In this document: in pieces, positions 37,052-44,647 of the stretch | Layout: every line of letters begins with the position of its first letter | Position numbering within the stretch: position 1 is the stretch's first letter | NCBI RefSeq assembly: GCF_000827595.2 | Contig: NZ_LN776183.1 | Coordinates: 186,001 to 250,000, forward strand | Origin: Necropsobacter massiliensis | GTDB taxonomy: Bacteria; Pseudomonadota; Gammaproteobacteria; Enterobacterales; Pasteurellaceae | Reading direction: 5' to 3' | Length of the DNA stretch: 64,000 nt | The notes under the pieces: model-generated | Seen by the model: only the letters and a program-made list of their open reading frames with translations | Databases searched by the model: none | Told to the model about the DNA's origin: nothing | Made by a program: the position numbers and the translations under genes

Positions 37052-37668
37052 TCATACAATTAATTTACTCGCTAGCTTATAAACTTGTTTAATTTCTTTA
37101 CTTTCTAAATTCCAACTATCAAGTTCAATTTTAATCAACTCTGGGAATTTCTTACTAATATCCCTTAAAGCATTTCCAACAGATTTTCTTACATATTCGC
37201 TTCCATCTTCTTTTAAGTTTGCAATTCTTTCAATAGCTTCATTAGGATTTTCCTTGAAATACGGTCTACTTGTCCATATTCTCAAACCCTCTGTAACTGC
37301 TCTTCTTGTATTTGGATTGCTATTTTGTAGCCATTCATCAATAATAGAAAGTGAATTTTCATAACCTGTTTTCTTACAAAATTCATCAAATGCCTTTGCT
37401 AATACTTCTTGAACTCTCCAATTATCGTCTTTAGAAACTTCATCTCTCATAAATCTTAAAATTTCTTCATCTGATGATAAATATCCAAAGAGAAACACAC
37501 CATACATTCTAACTTGATATACATTGGATTTATAAGCTAAAAATGCTAATTTTTTGCTATGCTCATTAATATTAGATTTATAATCAGCAAAGGCTTTTTT
37601 TCTTGCTCTTTAAAGCCATTTTCTATCAAAGAGAATTCTTTTTCTAAACTCAAAATATATTCTTTCAA
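37052..37668 (-). pseudogene. AlkC/AlkD-like DNA alkylation repair HEAT protein, frame broken at A7
   Basis: The clear frame (37052-37507, 151 codons) encodes the HEAT-repeat part of a DNA alkylation repair protein (YQVRMYGVFLFGYLS, NWRVQEVLAKAFDEFCKK, NPNTRRAVTEGLRIW, YVRKSVGNALRDISKK). The N-terminal part is in another frame, starting at TTG 37668 after a GAGG site (KEYILSLEKEFSLIENGFKE). The two frames join at A_AAA_AAG (37595-37601 is an A7 run on the minus strand): a -1 slip there, or one extra A, restores a protein of about 205 residues. It is therefore a pseudogene, a sequencing error or a product of frameshifting. Family members remove alkylated bases. Confidence 0.7.
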
Positions 37669-37750
37669 TTAGCCTCACCTCCTAACAAAATTCTAATTTC
37701 TTCTATTATACCAAATATACCCCTGTCACATAAAGCTATAACAGAAAATA

Positions 37751-39532
37751 TTACAATCTTGTAATTACTGTATTTCCATTAAGCTTAACTTTTCCTTTTC
37801 TCTTGATATAGTCTTCAATATCAAATACATTCTTTTTATCATAGTCCTCAAGGAGCTTGTAATTCTTGTGCTTTGTAATATCAAATTTGTCTGATAGAAA
37901 CGGTCTGACACCTCGAAGCTGAAAAATACATTTACTGCCATCCATAACCGTTATCTCATCTTGACTCATCAGCTCCTTTCCTGTCTTTTGATAATTTAGT
38001 CCATAGCTATTGGCGTTGGAGCGAGTTTCAGAAGTGTTATACAGATCTATGGTTTCTTTACCCAGTGTTTCAGATAGCTCTTTAAGTGTGGTCTTTTCTT
38101 TTCCACCAAGAAACAAGGTACTATCACAGTTACCCACAATCGTATCTGCATTGTCCTTGTATATTGCCTTTAGCTGAGATTGTGCCTGCAAAATAATACT
38201 TGCTGAAATCTCTCTACTTCGGATTGTTGCAATCAGCTTTTCAAACTTTGGAATTAAGCCGATGTTGGCAAACTCGTCAAGCAAGCACCTTACATGAACA
38301 GGTAATCTTCCTCCGTACTCGTCATCTGCCTTATCACAAAGTAGGTTAAATAACTGTGAGTACATAATAGACACCACAAAGTTAAAGGTATCATCTGTAT
38401 CAGAGATAATAACAAAAAGTGCTGTCTTTCTATCTCCAAGAGTATCAAGCTCAAGTTCATCTTCTTTCATCAAGTCCCTAAGCTCCTGAATATCAAAGGG
38501 AGCAAGCCTTGCACCACATGATATAAGAATAGACTTTGCTGTTTTTCCAGCAGCCAATTTGTACTTTTTATATTGCTTGACTGCAAAGTGTGTAGGCTCA
38601 TTCTTTTCCAGTGCTTCAAATAGTCTGTCTATCGGATTCATATAGGTTTCATCATCTTCTCTAACTTCTGAAGCATCTATCATGTCCAATAGTGTCGCAA
38701 AATTCTTTTCTTCTCTTGGAGCTTCATAGAAGATATATCCGATAAGAGCTGTATAGTAGAGCTTTTCAGCTTTCACCCAAAAGTCCTCACCTGCTTTTTC
38801 GCCCTCTCCCTTAGTGTTTGCAATGATTGTCTGTACCAGTTTCAGTATATCTTTTTCACTTCTGATGTAAGCGAATGGATTGTACTTCATGCTCTTTTTG
38901 AAGTTGATGGTATTTAAGATTTTTATCTCATAGCCATTTTCTTCAAGCATCTTGCCACATTCAACGACTATCGTTCCCTTAGGATCTGTAACACAATATG
39001 AAGAGTGCATTTGCATTAGGTTCGGCTTTACATAAAATCTCGTTTTTCCTGAACCAGAACCACCTATAACAAGTACATTTTTATTTCTTGCATACTTTGG
39101 ATTTGCCGGTCTTCCATTCATTGTTAATCGCTCAGTTTGAGTAAGCAAGATATTATTTTGGAACTTTTCATCCACATACGGCTGAATATCTTTTGTCGTT
39201 CCCCATCTTGCTGATCCATACTCTTTACCTTGCCTAAACTTTTTTGCATTTTTACCTTTGGTATAGACAACAAACTTAATTAAAGCTACTACCCCTACGC
39301 CCATTAAAATATCAGCCACATGAATACTTGGCAGTAAGCTCATGGTATTAAGCTCTAATATTCCTTGAAAGATTTTGTCTATCACATCGCCACCAGTATA
39401 TGCTCTTACATGGTGAGAAAAAATATTACCAACATAGAAAAATGCAAGATAGGGAATGTTCTGCTTGAAAAACTTTGCCTTATCTTGCACCTTAAATAAG
39501 CCTTTGATGTCTTTTGGTATCTTATCTATCAT
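37751..39532 (-). CDS. VirD4/TraG-type coupling protein
   Basis: A 593-residue ATPase that links the relaxosome to the T4SS channel. Membrane segments are near the N-terminus (IPYLAFFYVGNIF; SIHVADILMGVGVVALI). Walker A GGSGSGKTRFYVKP is near residue 155 and Walker B CLLDEFANIG near 420, followed by SREISASIILQAQSQL. ATG 39532 overlaps the PcfB gene stop by four bases, so the two are coupled. The alkylation-repair gene interrupts the usual run of T4SS genes downstream. Confidence 0.95.
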   Translation of the reverse strand: MIDKIPKDIKGLFKVQDKAKFFKQNIPYLAFFYVGNIFSHHVRAYTGGDVIDKIFQGILELNTMSLLPSIHVADILMGVGVVALIKFVVYTKGKNAKKFRQGKEYGSARWGTTKDIQPYVDEKFQNNILLTQTERLTMNGRPANPKYARNKNVLVIGGSGSGKTRFYVKPNLMQMHSSYCVTDPKGTIVVECGKMLEENGYEIKILNTINFKKSMKYNPFAYIRSEKDILKLVQTIIANTKGEGEKAGEDFWVKAEKLYYTALIGYIFYEAPREEKNFATLLDMIDASEVREDDETYMNPIDRLFEALEKNEPTHFAVKQYKKYKLAAGKTAKSILISCGARLAPFDIQELRDLMKEDELELDTLGDRKTALFVIISDTDDTFNFVVSIMYSQLFNLLCDKADDEYGGRLPVHVRCLLDEFANIGLIPKFEKLIATIRSREISASIILQAQSQLKAIYKDNADTIVGNCDSTLFLGGKEKTTLKELSETLGKETIDLYNTSETRSNANSYGLNYQKTGKELMSQDEITVMDGSKCIFQLRGVRPFLSDKFDITKHKNYKLLEDYDKKNVFDIEDYIKRKGKVKLNGNTVITRL

Positions 39533-40014
39533 AGGCTTTGCTCCTTTTGTTTATTCTTGACTTTATCTTTAGAAATAGAGTTCTTTGCCATCTCTTTAAA
39601 TTTCTCTATGTTTTTATGAATTGACTCCTTATTTTTCTCTTTCTTCTCAATATTTGAAAGTACATTTTGAAAAGCTTTATTCATAACTTTTGTGTCTTTT
39701 GCTTGGAAGAATACCGAATGTGTCCCTGTTCCCTTATCTTTCATCACTGAGAATTTAACACCATGTTTATTCAATTCTTTTTTTAGTTCTTTTAATTCGC
39801 CGTCTTTAACATTGATTTCTTCAAGCTGACCTTTCTTAACCATATCTTTGAGTTTGACTTCATTTCCCTCAGCCTTGATAAGTTTATCTAAGCCACCATG
39901 TTGTTTTGATCTCTGTTGCAACTTCTTTACTTGGCTCAAGATTTCTTGATATGTTGCTTTTAAGACATTAACTTCAATATTAACTACTCTATTAGAAATT
40001 TCCTCATTTATCAT
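39529..40014 (-). CDS. PcfB-family (DUF3801) protein
   Basis: A 161-residue protein: MINEEISNRVVNIEVNVLKATYQEI at the N-terminus, GVKFSVMKDKGTGTHSVFFQA in the core and a basic tail. PcfB/DUF3801 proteins sit just before the coupling-protein gene in Gram-positive elements, and PcfB of pCF10 links substrate to the coupling protein. Start and stop overlap both neighbours by one to four bases. Confidence 0.87.
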   Translation of the reverse strand: MINEEISNRVVNIEVNVLKATYQEILSQVKKLQQRSKQHGGLDKLIKAEGNEVKLKDMVKKGQLEEINVKDGELKELKKELNKHGVKFSVMKDKGTGTHSVFFQAKDTKVMNKAFQNVLSNIEKKEKNKESIHKNIEKFKEMAKNSISKDKVKNKQKEQSL

Positions 40015-41051
40015 CAGTAACCTCCTTCCCTCATATCATAACTAACAAGTGCTGTATAATAGGCATCCATATTGCTTGGTGCATTATATGCTGCCGTTAA
40101 AATAAATGCTCTTACATTTCTTATTTTTGATTCATTCTCTGATAAAGCATTTACAAGATACTCCATATGCGAAGAATCTAGTTCTCTAAATCGCTCTTGA
40201 ACAACATTTGCTGGTAATTTTGTTTGATTTATTGTTACAGTATCTTCTGCATTTAATACCATAACATCAGCTAAAACTTTAATTATTTCATCAAAGGTTT
40301 TAGCAATAATCTTATTACCTAGCTTCATGTGTTCGTTATACCCTGTACTTTCTCTTAATTCTTCTAAACAAGATTTATATGATTTTATTTTTTTACATCC
40401 TTCCTCCATTCCGTACCTTAAATAAAACGGATCTCTTTCACAGATGGGTAGGTGGGAGGAATTCTCTGTAGAAATATATGAAGTAATCTTTGATGAATTA
40501 TTTGTAGTAATCTCTGGTAATGGTTCATGCAAGTTGCCATAATGCAATGGTTGATTTTCATCAAATGCATCGGTGCTAAATGCCTCATTGCATTGGTGGA
40601 TTTTGCCTTCTTCCATTGGTGCATTTTGCACTAATGCATTAGGCATAGCACTTTTACTTGCTTGTTCTAATATTTCTCTTTCTTTCTCTTGCTTTCTTTG
40701 ATTTAGTTCAAGATAAAGTTCTTCTAATTTCTTGTCATTTATTGTGTACCACTTTGTTTTATCTCTAGAATCTTTATTATAATTACCGACTAAAAGATAG
40801 CCCGCTTTTTCAAGCTTAGAAAAAGTTCGTTTAACTGTATCAACACTTAAATAGTCGAAATCATTTTCTTGCCATGCTCTTATTGAGTTATATGTCCAAT
40901 ACTTGCCATCATGATAATTGTTACCAGACTTCTTGTTTATCTCAATCCAGTAATTTATTTGTTGAAGCACAAGAGCTTCATTTAAGCCTAATTCTCTAGC
41001 TAACGCTTTATTTGCCAATATAGGTTGTTCATCAAACAAATACATACTCAT
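40014..41051 (-). CDS. Replication initiator-like protein (DUF6017 type)
   Basis: A 345-residue protein whose N-terminus (MSMYLFDEQPILANKALARELGLNEALVLQQINYW; WTYNSIRAWQ; SVDTVKRTFSKLEKAGYL) is a winged helix as in RepA/DnaD-like initiators. A poorly conserved linker follows, and the C-terminal part (NEHMKLGNKIIAKTFDEIIKV, VQERFRELDSSHMEYLVNAL) fits DUF6017. It probably supports replication of the excised circle. GGAGG lies seven bases before ATG 41051. First gene of the PcfB-VirD4 run. Confidence 0.82.
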   Translation of the reverse strand: MSMYLFDEQPILANKALARELGLNEALVLQQINYWIEINKKSGNNYHDGKYWTYNSIRAWQENDFDYLSVDTVKRTFSKLEKAGYLLVGNYNKDSRDKTKWYTINDKKLEELYLELNQRKQEKEREILEQASKSAMPNALVQNAPMEEGKIHQCNEAFSTDAFDENQPLHYGNLHEPLPEITTNNSSKITSYISTENSSHLPICERDPFYLRYGMEEGCKKIKSYKSCLEELRESTGYNEHMKLGNKIIAKTFDEIIKVLADVMVLNAEDTVTINQTKLPANVVQERFRELDSSHMEYLVNALSENESKIRNVRAFILTAAYNAPSNMDAYYTALVSYDMREGGY

Positions 41052-41084
41052 TTCATCGCCTCCTTTCTCTTAAATTTAGGCATA

Positions 41085-41117
41085 GAAAAAGACGATAGAT
41101 TTATATTCCATCGTCTT
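41085..41117 (-). terminator. Hairpin after the CD1845-like gene
   Basis: Minus-strand AAGACGAT and ATCGTCTT stem followed by TTTTCT. The stem sequence repeats that at 36,984-37,016. Confidence 0.7.
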
Positions 41118-41124
41118 ATATCTC

Positions 41125-41406
41125 TTATATTTCCTTTAATGTATCTTTCGCTACTTCAAGGTATGCTGTAATCCACAGTGCAATTTTAGGTAGCCCATAA
41201 GGACTAATTAAGAATGCTAGAAGTAATGCTACCATTCCTGTTATCATATCTTTTTGTATAAAGCAAGCTACTGCTCCGATAAATACCAGAAAAGATATTA
41301 TACCTAAAATCATTCCACTAACTTTTATAATAAATTTTAGAAAAGCAATTAGTATCGACAAGAGCAATATTATTGGAAATAAAATTATTTTCAATGCCCA
41401 TCTCAT
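41125..41406 (-). CDS. CD1845-family small membrane protein
   Basis: A 93-residue hydrophobic protein with several membrane segments (IILFPIILLLSILIAFLKFI; LGIISFLVFIGAVACFI; MVALLLAFLISPYGLPKI). The final SPYGLPKIALWI is typical of the CD1845 family found near replication genes of Tn1549-type elements. Function unknown. It lies between the KilA-N and replication initiator genes and is followed by a terminator. Confidence 0.82.
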   Translation of the reverse strand: MRWALKIILFPIILLLSILIAFLKFIIKVSGMILGIISFLVFIGAVACFIQKDMITGMVALLLAFLISPYGLPKIALWITAYLEVAKDTLKEI

Positions 41407-41417
41407 AACATACCTCT

Positions 41418-42266
41418 CTATTTCTTTGACTTATCCTCTAAACTCTTAATACCTGTATTGTTCAACTTTTCAATTGACATCAGCTGAGTTCTGGCAAGCT
41501 TTCTAAGTTCTATCATTCTTTCTTTTTGATCCATGCCTTTTCCGATAAGAATTGCATTATAGCTTTCCATATTCGCAAGAACCAGTAACTCATTCAGACT
41601 TGCATAATCTCTCATATTACCCTTTAAGTCAGGATTTTCTTCACGCCACTGTTTTGCTCTTTTGTTAAATAAAGCTACATTTAGCATATCTGCTTCACTT
41701 GCATACTTATAAGACAACTGTTCGCTAGTAAGATCCTTTAAGAGGTATTCTTTGATTGCATCTGTATGGATTTTGTAGTTAATCTTAGAAATTTCTCTAT
41801 TCAAATTCCAGCATAATGATAGCTTAGAGTTTTCATCTGACTTAAGTCTTTTGTAATCCTGAATTACATACATCTTAAATTCAGCAGAAATCCATGAAGC
41901 AAATTCAAAGGCAATATCTGTATGTGCAAATGCACCACCATATCTTCCGCCTTTTGAAATAATTCCGATAGCTTCTGTTTTTTCTACCCATTTCTTAGGA
42001 GACAATGTAAATGAATTATAACCCGCTTCCGATTTAATTCGGTCGAATTCGACCGAATTGAAATTCAGGTTGTTTAAGCTTTCCCATAAACCAAGAAATT
42101 CAATTGTATCTTTTCTTCTCATCCAATTTTTAATTACATCACTTGGTTCATCGCTTTTATATCTAGCAATATCTGTTAGACTTATATAGTCGTTTTTAAA
42201 GTCTTCAGTATAAATTTGAATAGCAAAACCTTTTGCTTCAATCGTCTCTTTTTTCGCCTTAGACAT
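41418..42266 (-). CDS. KilA-N domain protein
   Basis: A 282-residue protein with an N-terminal KilA-N domain (YISLTDIARYKSDEPSDVIKNWMRR; WVEKTEAIGIISKGGRYGGAFAHTDIAFEFASWISAEFK), a DNA-binding fold known from phage antirepressors and elements. The C-terminal half is helical and unassigned. GGAGG precedes ATG 42266. It is the outermost gene at the right end, 150 bases from the junction, and may act in regulation. Confidence 0.87.
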   Translation of the reverse strand: MSKAKKETIEAKGFAIQIYTEDFKNDYISLTDIARYKSDEPSDVIKNWMRRKDTIEFLGLWESLNNLNFNSVEFDRIKSEAGYNSFTLSPKKWVEKTEAIGIISKGGRYGGAFAHTDIAFEFASWISAEFKMYVIQDYKRLKSDENSKLSLCWNLNREISKINYKIHTDAIKEYLLKDLTSEQLSYKYASEADMLNVALFNKRAKQWREENPDLKGNMRDYASLNELLVLANMESYNAILIGKGMDQKERMIELRKLARTQLMSIEKLNNTGIKSLEDKSKK

Positions 42267-42411
42267 ATGAGTTCCTCCTTTATGCTGATGTACTGTTTAC
42301 AACATTTATTTTCGTAATAACTGCTCTAAACAGCACACCAACGATTCATTTTTTTGATTTTAAACTTTGGTAGAAGCTCTAAAACCCTTGTATTTACTTG
42401 ACTATTTGCCT

Positions 42412-42434
42412 GTGTCATTATTATGACACGAAAC
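42412..42434. repeat. Right end of the ICE: palindrome beside the catalase junction
   Basis: A perfect inverted repeat (GTGTCAT, TATT, ATGACAC) at 42412-42429 lies four to seven bases from the last catalase-like codon. Position and symmetry suggest the recombinase-binding arm of the attachment site. The exact crossover and its core dinucleotide need the left end or an empty site. Confidence 0.6.
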
Positions 42435-42951
42435 CCGGAAGTAGTGTCCAGAAATCCCAGTTATTGTTTGCCGAACGCATATTGGTGCGCGGATCACGTT
42501 TGACGGCACGATTTAAATCCGGGAATTTACGCGGATCACGCAGAAAAAATACCGGCGTGTTATTGCCAACCAGATCCCAGTTGCCTTCTTCTGTATAAAA
42601 TTTTAATGCGAAACCGCGAATATCGCGTTCCGCGTCTGCTGCGCCGCGTTCACCGGCAACGGTGGTAAAGCGCGCAAACATCTCCGTTTTTTTACCGATT
42701 TCACTGAAAATTTTCGCTTTGGTGTAGCGGGTAATATCGTGCGTGACGGTAAACACGCCGTAAGCGCCGGAGCCTTTTGCGTGCATACGTCTTTCCGGAA
42801 TCACTTCCCGCACGAAATTCGCCAGTTTTTCATTCAGCCACAAATCTTGTGCCAGCAACGGACCGCGCTCGCCTGCGGTCAGACTGTTCTGATTGTCCGC
42901 CACTGGCGCGCCGTTATTCATGGTTAAGTGGGTAACAGGGCATTTGCTCAT
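42421..42951 (-). pseudogene. katA: Catalase N-terminus, truncated by ICE insertion
   Basis: ATG 42951 (AGGAG upstream) begins a monofunctional haem catalase: [20 protein letters not shown], catalytic histidine in [12 protein letters not shown], and the distal-side asparagine segment [11 protein letters not shown]. The match ends after WDFWTLLP, where the family continues with EALHQVT; here the frame reads GFVS and stops inside the element. About 172 of roughly 480-500 residues remain, without the haem-ligand tyrosine, so it cannot be active. Pasteurellaceae homologues are called hktE or katA. The missing part should lie left of the window, beyond the ICE. Confidence 0.95.
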
Positions 42952-43208
42952 AACATACTCCTTTAAAGTAGAGGGATTGAACATCATCGTTAATAAAAAT
43001 CAGATGTAAATTATCATACAGATAAAATTTTAACTATTTAAGTAATAAATTTAATTAGTAATTTCTATCAAATGAAATAAAACCGACATCTTAAAAGCAC
43101 GTAGAAGATCAATCGGCTTGTCAATAAGATACAGTAATATATTGATTTCAATATAAATTATTGGTGATTCTTACTAAGAAAATAACTTTTATCCGCGCAT
43201 TCGAGCCA
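42952..43208. other. Catalase upstream region
   Basis: AT-rich 5' region of the catalase gene with no supportable gene. It presumably holds the catalase promoter; I could not pick a clear OxyR site by eye. Confidence 0.4.
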
Positions 43209-43327
43209 GCAAAAAGTGCGGTCGGTTTTGATGACGTTTTTTGTTTTGCGGTCAGTGTGCAAAGTCGGCAAAAAGTGCGGTCAGTTTTGGCGGCGTTTTT
43301 GTTATTTGCGGTAAACGGGCAAAGCCG
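43209..43327 (+). repeat. Two imperfect 59-bp tandem repeats each with an uptake signal
   Basis: Units at 43209-43267 and 43268-43327 both begin GCAAAAAGTGCGGTC and share the following T-rich block and a final GCAAAG(T/C)CG. Each holds a Haemophilus-type DNA uptake sequence in the same orientation. No gene lies here. Confidence 0.7.
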
Positions 43328-43383
43328 GTCGAGCTATGTGATGCCTTTCGACCGGGCAATATTGATATGATGGCGAGCAGCGG

Positions 43384-44253
43384 CTATTTTTTGTTTGCGC
43401 AGTAGCGAATTAGCCCTTCCTGCTGTGTAGTGGCGATAAGGCGTCCCTGATGGTCGAAAATTTCGCTCCGCGAAAGCCCGCGTGCGCCATAGGCGTTGTT
43501 GCTTTCCAGTGCATAAAGTAGCCAGTGGTTTAAATCAAACGGACGGTGAAACCAGATCGCATGGTCAATCGTTGCCACTTTCATGCCCGTTTCCAGAAAA
43601 CCTTTGCTATGCGGATGAAGTGCGGTCAGTAATGTATGAAAATCGGAGAAATAAGCCAGCAGGCATTGTTGAATCTTCAGATCCGCCGGAACGTTGCCAT
43701 TTGCTTTCACCCAAGCGTATTGCTCAGGCGGCAACTTTGTGCCGTGAAACGGGTTATTCATATATTTGGCGCGAATATCAAACGGTCGTTCGGCGGTAAA
43801 TTTGTCGCGCACCGCTGCGGGAATATACTGCGCCAGTTTTTGCATGACTACGCTTTCTTGCAGAAAATCCTGCGGTTCGCCCACCTGTGGCATCGCGCTT
43901 TGGTGTTCAAAGCCCGCTTCTTCAAGCTGAAAAGAGGCGGTAATATGGCAAATTGGTTGGTTATGCTGAATGGCTTTTACCCGTAATGCGGTAAAATTGC
44001 GTCCTTCGCGCAGGGTTTCCACATCGTAGATAATCGGATGTTGGCTGTCGCCCGGTGCTAAGAAATAGGCATGACAGGAGTGCAAAATCCGTTCCTGCGG
44101 CGCAACCTGCATGGCGGCAGACAGCGCCTGTGCAATCACTTGTCCGCCAAACAGCTGGCGCAGTCCGAGATCTTGGCTTTCGCCGCGGAACAGCACATCA
44201 TCCAGTCTTTCCAGTTTAAGTAGTTGTATCAAATTATTAAGTACTGCTGACAT
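43384..44253 (-). CDS. tesB: Acyl-CoA thioesterase II
   Basis: A 289-residue double-hotdog thioesterase matching TesB over its full length: FRGESQDLGLRQLFGGQVIAQAL at the N-terminus and MKVATIDHAIWFHRPFDLNHWLL, SRSEIFDHQGRLIATTQQEGLIR at the C-terminus. It hydrolyses acyl-CoA to free fatty acid and CoA in the cytoplasm. GAAGGAAA precedes ATG 44253. It is a single gene, divergent from ffs. Confidence 0.95.
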   Translation of the reverse strand: MSAVLNNLIQLLKLERLDDVLFRGESQDLGLRQLFGGQVIAQALSAAMQVAPQERILHSCHAYFLAPGDSQHPIIYDVETLREGRNFTALRVKAIQHNQPICHITASFQLEEAGFEHQSAMPQVGEPQDFLQESVVMQKLAQYIPAAVRDKFTAERPFDIRAKYMNNPFHGTKLPPEQYAWVKANGNVPADLKIQQCLLAYFSDFHTLLTALHPHSKGFLETGMKVATIDHAIWFHRPFDLNHWLLYALESNNAYGARGLSRSEIFDHQGRLIATTQQEGLIRYCANKK

Positions 44254-44396
44254 AATCGTTTCCTTCTGTTTATGTAGTGAATTGCGTTGTTCGTCGCATC
44301 CGATAATGTTATCAATGTTCTATATCGCCGATATTGTTGCGGTGGAGGTCGCCGGGATATTCTTTAACCGATTAGCGACAATCGGCGGCGAAAGAT

Positions 44397-44425
44397 TTGC
44401 AATCATCTTTCGCTTATTGCATAAT
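44397..44425 (+). promoter_or_regulatory. Predicted ffs promoter
   Basis: TTGCAA, a 17-base spacer and CATAAT on the plus strand. A start near 44432 would give a precursor with about 28 extra 5' bases, consistent with processing of 4.5S RNA. Confidence 0.55.
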
Positions 44426-44459
44426 ACCAAGCCTTAACCGCCTGTGCGGTTAATTCTAT

Positions 44460-44573
44460 GGAAACCTTTTCGGTTCCTCGCAATGGTGTCTGGTTTACCC
44501 GGTCAGGTTCGGAAGAAAGCAGCCAAAGTCAGAATTTCCGTGTGCCGAGATTCAGCCGGGAAGGTTTCCACCC
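44460..44573 (+). ncRNA. ffs: 4.5S RNA of the signal recognition particle
   Basis: The 114-base region matches bacterial small SRP RNA: the conserved apical loop region GGTCAGGTTCGGAAGAAAGC and AGCCAAAGTCAG, then GTGTGCCGAGATTCAGCCGG, and complementary ends (GGAAACCTTT near the 5' end, AAGGTTTCC near the 3' end) closing a long hairpin. It binds Ffh to target membrane proteins. A strong terminator follows at 44582. Confidence 0.95.
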
Positions 44574-44581
44574 ATTTTAGC

Positions 44582-44603
44582 AGGGCGGTCTTTGCACCGC
44601 CCT
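44582..44603 (+). terminator. Terminator of ffs
   Basis: Perfect 8-bp stem AGGGCGGT/ACCGCCCT with a six-base loop, followed by GTGTGTTTTCT. Confidence 0.8.
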
Positions 44604-44647
44604 GTGTGTTTTCTCATCATGCTGGCGCAAATCGCCCCGCCGCCGTT

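Larger units (their letters stand above)
1..42434. mobile_element. Integrative and conjugative element (Tn1549/CTn-like) inserted in a catalase gene, left end outside window
   Basis: The segment encodes serine recombinases, relaxase, MobC, VirD4, VirB4, VirB6-like, PrgI, Maff2, SSBs, topoisomerase III and a replication initiator, which together form a complete conjugation set of the Firmicutes Tn1549/CTn type. It is AT-rich with strong AGGAGG ribosome sites, and I saw no AAGTGCGGT uptake signals in it, while the DNA to the right is full of them. The right boundary is placed where catalase codons stop matching the family, about 42,434, beside an 18-bp palindrome. Recombinase genes lie at the opposite end, as expected for an integrated element. 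The left end and attachment site are beyond position 1, so total length is unknown but exceeds 42.4 kb. Confidence 0.93.

Noticed and set aside
1-42434. CRISPR arrays, tRNA genes or antibiotic-resistance genes in the ICE
   Set aside because: None seen. No regularly spaced repeats, no tRNA-like cloverleaf at the junction, and no recognised resistance family.
42398-42598. Plus-strand frame crossing the ICE junction
   Set aside because: It is antisense to the catalase remnant and has no homology or ribosome site.
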